From an uncultured Clostridia bacterium (GTDB taxonomy: Bacteria; Bacillota; Clostridia; Oscillospirales; Ruminococcaceae), in the NCBI GenBank assembly GCA_947175655.1, contig CAMWNQ010000037.1, forward strand, positions 1-12,942: 12,942 bases of DNA, read 5' to 3'. Shown here in pieces: positions 7,210 to 12,942 of the stretch. The position numbers and the translations under genes are program-made. Within the stretch, counting starts at the first letter, position 1. Every line of letters starts with the position of its first letter. The notes under the pieces were generated by a model that ran no database searches, had not been told where the DNA came from, and saw only the letters and a list, made by a program, of their open reading frames with translations.

Positions 7210-7668
7210 ATGTATAAATTCAGAAAATCAACCATCGAAGAGAAACAACAGGCAGTATCTTATGGTATGAGCGGAGACTGGATTTATGAATCAGGAAAAG
7301 CAGGCAATGAAGAATATGCTCTGTTTTTTGGAAAAGTAAGAACAGTTTTTGGCGAACCTGATTATATTTCCGAAGACTGGGAAAATATGTATGGTTATAT
7401 GATAACTGCTGAAGATTGTGAAGATAATAATAAATTATTTTTTGAAATATATCACGGTTCGTGCGGTTCATCTGTAGCAATGCCAAGAAGTAAAGATGTT
7501 GATTCTAATGCTTATGAAAAGGCTAAAAAACAGCTTGTTGAACTTATTGAATCAGCTGAACCTGTGGATTATGAATGGGAAGGCGTTTACGAAGATATTC
7601 CTGTCAATATAAAATATATTGTCAGAAACGGTAAAGTAAAAGTGGAATCTGAATTTCCCGAATTTTAA
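7210..7668 (+). CDS. Unrecognised acidic 152-aa protein inside the pyr operon
   Basis: I do not recognise this family. The ATG at 7210 is 4 nt after the pyrF stop and has AGGGG (7198-7202) in front of it; an in-frame ATG at 7171 lacks a site and overlaps pyrF, so I reject it. The protein is acidic (about 30 Asp/Glu against about 17 Lys/Arg), has no signal peptide or membrane segment, and looks like a small mixed alpha/beta soluble domain: a strand-rich middle (ALFFGKVRTVFGEPDY, then YMITAED, FFEIYHGS), one helix (about 104-120, AYEKAKKQLVELIES) and two C-terminal strands (VNIKYIV, KVKVESEF). It lacks a cluster of catalytic-looking residues. Style is reminiscent of small immunity-type proteins in the same lineage, but that is only an impression. 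Its position suggests co-expression with pyrC and pyrF, not necessarily a pyrimidine role. Confidence 0.85.
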   Translation: MYKFRKSTIEEKQQAVSYGMSGDWIYESGKAGNEEYALFFGKVRTVFGEPDYISEDWENMYGYMITAEDCEDNNKLFFEIYHGSCGSSVAMPRSKDVDSNAYEKAKKQLVELIESAEPVDYEWEGVYEDIPVNIKYIVRNGKVKVESEFPEF

Positions 7669-7695
7669 CAAAAAGTAACAATAATTTTCCAACTT

Positions 7696-7722
7696 CCTTA
7701 AGTGACAAGAGAAATTGTCAGG
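7696..7722 (+). other. Bulged hairpin in the gap before carA
   Basis: A perfect 6-bp inverted repeat (TGACAA 7703-7708, TTGTCA 7715-7720) encloses a GAGAAA loop, and CC (7696-7697) can pair with GG (7721-7722) leaving a 5'-side TTAAG bulge. No T run follows, so it is not an intrinsic terminator. The same core reappears downstream in the gap as CTGACA (7767-7772) and TTGTCAC (7797-7803), the latter complementary to GTGACAA (7702-7708), so alternative long-range pairings are possible. Function unknown; it could be a processing or mRNA stability element. Confidence 0.4.
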
Positions 7723-7726
7723 TAAA

Positions 7727-7858
7727 ATGAACAGCAGTAACGGGCAGAATGAAATGGTATCTCTTACTGACATGAGGCAATTTAGAATGCAGATTATTGT
7801 CACATTCTTGAAAATACCAGTGTGGATTGAAACAAAACATAAATTAAAGCAATTTTGA
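7727..7858 (+). CDS. Doubtful 43-codon ORF in the gap between the unknown gene and carA
   Basis: ATG 7727 to TGA 7856-7858 gives a 43-aa frame that fills most of the 203-nt gap (7669-7871) and ends just before the carA ribosome binding site. The peptide begins MNSSNGQNEMVSL and has a hydrophobic-basic end (IIVTFLKIPVWIETKHKLKQF). Against it: no convincing ribosome binding site (only AGG 4 nt upstream), codons such as GGG, AGG and TTG that the neighbouring genes use little, and no family that I recognise. In this A+T-rich sequence an open frame of this length can arise by chance. I see no clear promoter in the gap; TAGAAT at 7783-7788 lacks a good -35. Confidence 0.2.
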   Translation: MNSSNGQNEMVSLTDMRQFRMQIIVTFLKIPVWIETKHKLKQF

Positions 7859-7871
7859 AAGGAATGATACA

Positions 7872-8993
7872 ATGTCATTATTTAATCAGGGCAAAAAAGC
7901 TTATCTTCTTCTGGCAGACGGTCAGATTTTTGAGGGAAGAAGTTTTGGTGCAGAAGGTACTGTAATCGGTGAGGTAGTATTTACAACAGGTCTCACAGGA
8001 TATGAGGAAACTCTTACAGACCCGAGCTATTATGGTCAGATTGTAACACAAACCTTTCCTCTTATAGGTAATTACGGTGTAAACGAAGCTGACAGGGAAT
8101 CAGACAAATCATATGTTAGCGGATATATTGTAAGAGAATGGTGCAATCAGCCTTCTAATTTCAGAATGGAAGGAGATATAGATTCTTTCCTTAAAAAAGA
8201 AAATATAATCGGGCTTCATAATATTGATACAAGAAGACTTACAAGAATAATCCGTGAAACCGGAGTTATGAACGGCGTTATTACTACAGAAGATGTTTAC
8301 GCTAAAAAAGATACACTTCTTGAACAGATAAAGGCTTATGAGATAAAAAATGCCGTAAAGACAGTAACAGCTTATAAACGTTTTACATATAAGTCTGACA
8401 ATGAAAAAAATCCTGAGTACAAAGTAGTTCTTATGGATTTTGGATATAAGAGAAATATCAGAAATGAACTTGTCAACAGAGGTTGTGAAGTAATAGTCGT
8501 TCCTGCATATACTACAGCTGATGAAATCAAAGAACTTGCTCCTGATGGCATAATGCTTTCAAACGGTCCGGGAAATCCTGCTGAAAATGTTGAGATAATA
8601 GAAAATCTTAAGGAAATCACAAAGCTTGGTATTCCGATTTTCGGTATCTGTCTCGGACATCAGCTTATGGCACTTGCTCACGGCGGAAGAACGGAAAAGC
8701 TTAAATATGGTCACAGAGGTGCAAACCAGCCAGTTATTGACCTTGAAAGCGGTAAGACTTATGTCACAAGTCAGAATCATGGTTATGCAGTAATAGGTGA
8801 CAGCATCAGTTCTGATGTGGCAAAAGTTTCACATATAAATGCAAATGATAAAACTTGTGAAGGTATGAAGTATAATAATATAAATGCTTTTACAGTACAG
8901 TTTCACCCTGAGGCTCATGGTGGCCCTCTTGATACTGCCTATCTTTTTGATGAATTTATTTCCAAGATTAAGATGAATAAGGAGGGCAAATAA
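7872..8993 (+). CDS. carA: Carbamoyl phosphate synthetase small subunit (glutaminase)
   Basis: 373 aa, normal for CarA. The subunit hydrolyses glutamine and channels ammonia to CarB for carbamoyl phosphate, the shared precursor of pyrimidines and arginine. The N-terminal CPSase small-chain domain carries YEETLTDPSYYGQIV and FPLIGNYG; the C-terminal class I glutamine amidotransferase domain carries SNGPGNP, the nucleophile Cys260 in GICLGHQ, HRGANQPV, SQNHGY, and the His345/Glu347 pair in QFHPEA, so the triad is complete. ATG 7872 has AAAGGA (7858-7863). Followed 1 nt later by carB, whose ribosome binding site GGAGGG (8981-8986) is inside the end of carA. It follows a 203-nt gap after the upstream ORF; I see no terminator in that gap, so read-through from the pyrC promoter is likely. 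Confidence 0.97.
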   Translation: MSLFNQGKKAYLLLADGQIFEGRSFGAEGTVIGEVVFTTGLTGYEETLTDPSYYGQIVTQTFPLIGNYGVNEADRESDKSYVSGYIVREWCNQPSNFRMEGDIDSFLKKENIIGLHNIDTRRLTRIIRETGVMNGVITTEDVYAKKDTLLEQIKAYEIKNAVKTVTAYKRFTYKSDNEKNPEYKVVLMDFGYKRNIRNELVNRGCEVIVVPAYTTADEIKELAPDGIMLSNGPGNPAENVEIIENLKEITKLGIPIFGICLGHQLMALAHGGRTEKLKYGHRGANQPVIDLESGKTYVTSQNHGYAVIGDSISSDVAKVSHINANDKTCEGMKYNNINAFTVQFHPEAHGGPLDTAYLFDEFISKIKMNKEGK

Positions 8994-8994
8994 A

Positions 8995-11900
8995 ATGCCA
9001 TTGAGAAATGATATTAAAAAAGTTCTTGTTATTGGTTCAGGACCTATTATAATCGGACAGGCTGCTGAATTTGACTATGCTGGAGCTCAGGCGTGTAGAG
9101 CTTTGAAGCAGGAAGGTCTTGAAGTAGTTCTTATAAATTCAAATCCGGCAACAATTATGACTGATAAGGCTATGGCAGATAAAATATATATTGAACCTTT
9201 GACTCTTGATGTTGTAAAGAGAGTTATAGAAATAGAAAAACCGGACAGTGTTCTTTCAACACTTGGCGGACAGACCGGACTTACACTTTCAATGCAACTT
9301 GCAGAAGAAGGCTTTCTTGATTCCCATAATGTAAAACTTCTTGGAGCAGTTCCAGAAACTATTCATAAAGCAGAAGATCGTCAGGCATTTAAAGATACTA
9401 TGGAAAAAATCGGTGAACCTTGCATACCTTCTAAAGTTGTTGAAACTATTGAAGATGCTGTTGATTTTGCCAAAATTATAGATTATCCTGTAATAGTAAG
9501 ACCAGCTTTTACTCTTGGCGGAACAGGTGGAGGCATAGCTAATAATGAAGAGGAACTCCGTGATATTTCCAAAAACGGACTCAGACTTTCACCTATAACA
9601 CAGATACTTGTAGAAAAATGTATAAGCGGTTGGAAAGAAATAGAATTTGAAGTAATCCGTGACCGTAAGGGAAATGTTATAACAGTATGTTCAATGGAAA
9701 ACTTTGACCCTGTAGGAATTCATACAGGTGACAGTATAGTTATTGCACCTGCTGTAACTCTTTCAGACAGAGAATATCAGATGCTCAGAACTGCTGCTAT
9801 AAATATTATTGAAGAACTTAAAGTAGAGGGAGGCTGTAACTGTCAGTTTGCACTCCACCCTACAAGCTTTGAATATGCGGTAATCGAAGTAAATCCAAGA
9901 GTATCACGTTCTTCAGCACTTGCTTCAAAGGCTACAGGTTATCCAATTGCTAAGGTTGCAACTAAAATTGCTATCGGATATACCCTTGATGAAATTATAA
10001 ATCAGGTTACAGGAAAGACATATGCCTGCTTTGAACCTGCTCTTGACTATGTTGTAATCAAGTTCCCTAAGTGGGCATTTGATAAGTTTGTATATGCAAA
10101 AAGAACTCTTGGTACTCAGATGAAGGCTACCGGTGAAGTTATGGCAATCGGTACAAGCTTTGAACAGGCTATGATGAAGGCTGTACGTTCAATAGAACTT
10201 GGAATAGATTCAATGAATCTTAAAAAGCTTGAAAACAATTCTACTGAAGAAATAATGCAGATGCTCAATAAGGTTGATGATGAACGTGCATTTCAGGTAT
10301 ATGAAGCACTTAAACGTGGTATCTCTGTAGATGAAATTCATAATATAACCAAGATTGATAAATGGTTCCTTGAAAAACTTATGAATCTTGTAAATCTTGA
10401 AAAGTGGCTTGCTGACGGTGAACTTACTGTTGAAAAATATGAGATTGCTAAACAGTATGGTTATCTTGATTCAACAATCGAAAGAATGTCAGGACAGAAA
10501 TGTCCTATTCATAAAGACGCTGTATTTAAAATGGTTGATACTTGTGCCGGAGAGTTTAAAGCTGAAACTCCTTATTTCTACTCAACTTTTGATGATGAAA
10601 ATGAAGCGCAGCAGTTTATTGAAAGACAGAATACAGGCAAAAAGAAAGTAATAGTTTTTGGTTCAGGACCTATAAGAATTGGTCAGGGTATTGAATTTGA
10701 CTACTGCTCAGTACACTGCGTATGGACTCTTAAAGAGCTTGGATATGAAGCGATTATATGCAATAACAATCCAGAAACTGTTTCAACTGATTTTGATACA
10801 GGTGACAGACTTTATTTTGACCCTCTTACAAAAGAAGATGTATCATCTATTATTGCAACTGAAAAACCTTATGGTGTAGTAGTACAGTTCGGCGGACAGA
10901 CTGCAATCAAGCTGACAAGACATCTTGCAGATATGGGTGTAAATATTCTTGGAACATCAGCCGACAGTATAGATGCTGCTGAAGACAGAGAACGTTTTGA
11001 TGAACTTCTTGAAAAATGTAATATACCACGTCCGGCAGGATTTACAGTAATGACTGCTGAAGAAGCTGTTGAAGTTGCTGAAAAACTTGGATATCCTGTT
11101 CTTCTCAGACCTTCTTACGTTCTCGGCGGACAGAATATGATTATTGCACATTCCGAAGCTGATGTTGTTGAGTATATGGGAATCATCACAAGCCATATGA
11201 TTGAAAACCCTGTATTGATTGATAAGTATATGATGGGTACTGAAGTTGAAGTTGATGCTATATGTGATGGCAAGGACTTCCTTATCCCTGGAATTATGGA
11301 ACATATTGAACGTGCCGGCGTTCATTCTGGTGACTCAATTTCTGTATATCCAGCACAGAATCTCTCAAAGAAGATAAGAGAGACTATTATTGAATACACA
11401 AGACTTCTTGCTACTGAACTTAAAGTAATAGGACTTGTAAATATTCAGTATGTTGTATACAATAATCAGGTATATGTTATTGAAGTAAATCCACGTTCAT
11501 CAAGAACAGTGCCATATATCAGTAAGGTTACAGGTATACCAATGGTAGATATAGCTACTAAAATTATGTTTGGTGCTACTCTTAAAGAGCTTGGATATGA
11601 AAGCGGACTTTATCCAGAAGGTGACTATGTTGCAGTAAAAGTTCCTGTATTCAGTTTTGAAAAGCTTCAGGACGTTGATACAATGCTTGGCCCTGAAATG
11701 AAATCAACAGGTGAATGTCTTGGTATTGCACATAATTTTGAAGATGCTTTGCTTAAAGGACTTGTAGCTGCCGGATATGACCTCAAAAAAGAAGGTGGAG
11801 TGTTTATATCAGTTCGTGATACTGATAAGAGTGAAATTGTATCAATTGCCGATAAATTCTCAAGAATGGGCTTTGAACTCTATGGTACAAGTGGTACTGC

Positions 11901-12186
11901 AAGCTATCTGAATAAAAATATGATAGCAACAAATCTTGTAAGAAAGATTTCAGAACCAGAACCTAATACAATATCACTTCTTGAAAGCGGTAAGATTCAT
12001 TATGTAATATCCACTTCCGCAAAGGGAAGACTTCCTGCAAGAGACAGCGTTAAGCTCAGAAGAAAATCAGTAGAACGTTCTATATGCAGTCTTACTGCCA
12101 TAGATACTGCAAAGGCTCTCGCTAATGTGCTTGAGACAAACAGAACTATTGATGATGTTGAACTTATAGATATTACAAAAATATAA
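8995..12186 (+). CDS. carB: Carbamoyl phosphate synthetase large subunit
   Basis: 1063 aa, full length. Uses bicarbonate, ammonia from CarA and two ATP to make carbamoyl phosphate. The two homologous synthetase halves are evident: first half with SGPIIIGQAAEFDYAG near the N-terminus, RPAFTLGGTGGG (169-180), ENFDPVGIHTGDS and EVNPRVSRSSALASKATG; second half starting with FGSGPIRIGQGIEFDY (about 555-570), RPSYVLGGQNM (705-715), HIERAGVHSGDS and EVNPRSSRTVPY. The linker helices between them form the oligomerisation domain. Residues about 933-1063 are the MGS-like allosteric domain (GGVFISVRDTDK ... GTSGTASYL ... KLRRKSVE), where UMP and ornithine act in known enzymes, so flux can be controlled at protein level as well as by the leader RNA. 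No frameshift or lost motif seen. A hairpin follows 8 nt downstream. Confidence 0.98.
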   Translation: MPLRNDIKKVLVIGSGPIIIGQAAEFDYAGAQACRALKQEGLEVVLINSNPATIMTDKAMADKIYIEPLTLDVVKRVIEIEKPDSVLSTLGGQTGLTLSMQLAEEGFLDSHNVKLLGAVPETIHKAEDRQAFKDTMEKIGEPCIPSKVVETIEDAVDFAKIIDYPVIVRPAFTLGGTGGGIANNEEELRDISKNGLRLSPITQILVEKCISGWKEIEFEVIRDRKGNVITVCSMENFDPVGIHTGDSIVIAPAVTLSDREYQMLRTAAINIIEELKVEGGCNCQFALHPTSFEYAVIEVNPRVSRSSALASKATGYPIAKVATKIAIGYTLDEIINQVTGKTYACFEPALDYVVIKFPKWAFDKFVYAKRTLGTQMKATGEVMAIGTSFEQAMMKAVRSIELGIDSMNLKKLENNSTEEIMQMLNKVDDERAFQVYEALKRGISVDEIHNITKIDKWFLEKLMNLVNLEKWLADGELTVEKYEIAKQYGYLDSTIERMSGQKCPIHKDAVFKMVDTCAGEFKAETPYFYSTFDDENEAQQFIERQNTGKKKVIVFGSGPIRIGQGIEFDYCSVHCVWTLKELGYEAIICNNNPETVSTDFDTGDRLYFDPLTKEDVSSIIATEKPYGVVVQFGGQTAIKLTRHLADMGVNILGTSADSIDAAEDRERFDELLEKCNIPRPAGFTVMTAEEAVEVAEKLGYPVLLRPSYVLGGQNMIIAHSEADVVEYMGIITSHMIENPVLIDKYMMGTEVEVDAICDGKDFLIPGIMEHIERAGVHSGDSISVYPAQNLSKKIRETIIEYTRLLATELKVIGLVNIQYVVYNNQVYVIEVNPRSSRTVPYISKVTGIPMVDIATKIMFGATLKELGYESGLYPEGDYVAVKVPVFSFEKLQDVDTMLGPEMKSTGECLGIAHNFEDALLKGLVAAGYDLKKEGGVFISVRDTDKSEIVSIADKFSRMGFELYGTSGTASYLNKNMIATNLVRKISEPEPNTISLLESGKIHYVISTSAKGRLPARDSVKLRRKSVERSICSLTAIDTAKALANVLETNRTIDDVELIDITKI

Positions 12187-12194
12187 TATATTTA

Positions 12195-12245
12195 TATTCA
12201 GTGGGCGGACTTTGTCCGCCTGTCTGAATAAATAGCGTATTTTTT
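12195..12245 (+). terminator. Strong hairpin after carB, probable end of the pyr/car operon
   Basis: TATTCAG (12195-12201) pairs with CTGAATA (12224-12230), and GGCGGAC (12204-12210) pairs with GTCCGCC (12214-12220) around a TTT loop; two G-U pairs and one bulged T link them, giving a 16-bp hairpin. The G+C-rich core stands out in this A+T-rich sequence. The T run (TTTTTT, 12240-12245) begins about ten nt after the hairpin rather than directly after it, so termination may be inefficient; the hairpin could also serve as a 3'-end stabiliser. Confidence 0.6.
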
Positions 12246-12280
12246 ATTAAAATCAGATATGTGCATATTTCAGAAAAGAA

Positions 12281-12330
12281 TTGACTTTAAAATTTCCGTC
12301 AATGCAAAAAATATGCAAAAACTGCAAGAA
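12281..12330 (+). repeat. Short repeats in the spacer before the SUKH gene
   Basis: TTGAC (12281-12285) and GTCAA (12298-12302) form a short inverted repeat, and ATGCAAAAA occurs twice (12302-12310 and 12313-12321), 11 nt apart, followed by a related CTGCAAGAA (12322-12330). An 11-nt period puts the copies on about the same helix face, as in operators, but the motif is A-rich and could be chance. TTGACT at 12281-12286 looks like a -35 but I find no good -10 at the right distance. The rest of the 12246-12365 spacer holds nothing I recognise. Confidence 0.25.
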
Positions 12331-12365
12331 ACCTAAAAATTATTAAATAGTAGTAGGTGAAATTT

Positions 12366-12942
12366 TTGAAAGATTATTCAGAAATCGTATCAGTTATAAA
12401 ATCAGAACTGTTAAAAGTCAGAATAAAATTAAATCCGATAACAAGTAAGAAAAGAATTGCAAAACTTGAAGAAAAATATAATTTCAAAATTCCTGAAAGC
12501 TATAAAGTATTCTTAACGGAAATCGGAAACGGCGGAGATAGTGCTTATTATGGAATCTATGGTGTTGACACGAATAATTTTTTAAAATATCTTGAAAGAA
12601 ACAGGGATATTTTAAATAAAGAACCTTTTTTAAAATCTGATATGATTGATGAGGAATGGGAAACTTTTTCACAAAATATTGATAATGCTGTAGAAAGTGA
12701 TGACGATTCTGAATATGAAAGACTCGAAGACCAGTTTTACAACGGATTGATTCCTATTGAATGTCAGGGTTGTTCGTATGAAATATATATGGTACTGAAC
12801 GGAAAAGATGCCGGAAGACTTGTATATATTGATATGGATTTTAATGGAAAACCATTTTTTTGTTATGAAAATGATATTCTTGAATGGTATGAAAGATTTC
12901 TGCGTGAAAAGATTAATGGATATAAACAATTCTGGTTTGGAA
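12366..12942 (+). CDS. SUKH/SMI1-KNR4 family protein, 3' end cut by the window edge
   Basis: An open frame of 192 codons runs from TTG 12366 to the window end without a stop. TTG is chosen because AGGTGA (12355-12360) precedes it by 5 nt and an in-frame TAG lies at 12354-12356; GTG 12357 is the only other candidate. Visible SUKH features: the N-terminal helix and 'KLEEKYNFKIPESYKVFL' pattern with IGNGG (about 28-57), the central GIYGVD strand, and the C-terminal block CQGCSYEIYMVLNG, AGRLVYIDMD, and a final ILEWYERFL helix. SUKH proteins are frequently immunity proteins for polymorphic toxins, though some have other roles. No toxin gene is seen in this window; the region to the right is not visible. 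An acidic stretch (ESDDDSEYERLED) interrupts the middle of the domain. Confidence 0.82.
   Translation, partial: MKDYSEIVSVIKSELLKVRIKLNPITSKKRIAKLEEKYNFKIPESYKVFLTEIGNGGDSAYYGIYGVDTNNFLKYLERNRDILNKEPFLKSDMIDEEWETFSQNIDNAVESDDDSEYERLEDQFYNGLIPIECQGCSYEIYMVLNGKDAGRLVYIDMDFNGKPFFCYENDILEWYERFLREKINGYKQFWFG

Noticed and set aside
7696..7722. A second PyrR-binding loop in front of carA
   Set aside because: The CC/GG lower stem with one-sided bulge is superficially similar, but the upper stem TGACAA/TTGTCA and GAGAAA loop lack the GUCC/GCCC...GAGG core, and no antiterminator or T-run terminator follows.
7552..7878. Minus-strand 108-codon ORF over the gap before carA
   Set aside because: About a third of it is the antisense of the 152-aa gene, the peptide is rich in Phe/Ile/Cys as usual for antisense frames, and no ribosome binding site or promoter supports it.
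10957..11325. Minus-strand 122-codon ORF inside carB
   Set aside because: It lies entirely opposite conserved carB sequence; long antisense frames are expected in this codon bias.
12669..12929. Minus-strand 86-codon ORF at the right edge
   Set aside because: It is antisense to the SUKH frame, which has recognisable family motifs and a ribosome binding site.

Overview
This is an A+T-rich stretch of bacterial chromosome in which every recognisable gene lies on the + strand. Gene content, codon bias towards A/T-ending codons, strong AGGAGG-type ribosome binding sites and a PyrR-style RNA attenuator point to a low-G+C Gram-positive anaerobe, most likely a Clostridia/Oscillospiraceae (Ruminococcus-like) species. 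That assignment is inferred from style and synteny, not from a marker gene.

Left block (1-4731): the 3' end of a gene that is probably recJ, then a long RelA/SpoT-type (p)ppGpp synthetase/hydrolase, a TrmL-type tRNA 2'-O-methyltransferase, a DegV-family lipid-binding protein and a patatin-like phospholipase. Gaps are short (about 5 to 45 nt), and the block closes with a clean intrinsic terminator (4704-4731), so it looks like one co-directional transcription unit.

Regulatory gap (4732-4968): a near-consensus promoter with an extended -10, followed by a leader RNA that can fold into three mutually exclusive helices: a PyrR-binding-loop-like hairpin, a long antiterminator and an intrinsic terminator. 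This is the expected architecture of UMP/PyrR-controlled transcription attenuation.

Pyrimidine block (4969-12186): pyrC (dihydroorotase), pyrF (OMP decarboxylase, subfamily 2), an unrecognised acidic 152-aa protein, a 203-nt gap with a hairpin and a doubtful 43-codon ORF, then carA and carB (carbamoyl phosphate synthetase). Together these supply carbamoyl phosphate, the dihydroorotase step and the last step to UMP. pyrB, pyrD/pyrK, pyrE and pyrR are not in the window and must lie elsewhere. A strong hairpin follows carB.

Right edge (12187-12942): a short A-rich spacer with small repeats, then the first 192 codons of a SUKH/SMI1-KNR4-family gene cut by the window edge.

The window is mostly ordinary housekeeping sequence. 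I do not see a clearly new system. The points most worth a second look are the leader RNA, the unknown protein inside the pyr operon, the structured gap before carA, and a residue change in the (p)ppGpp synthetase site.
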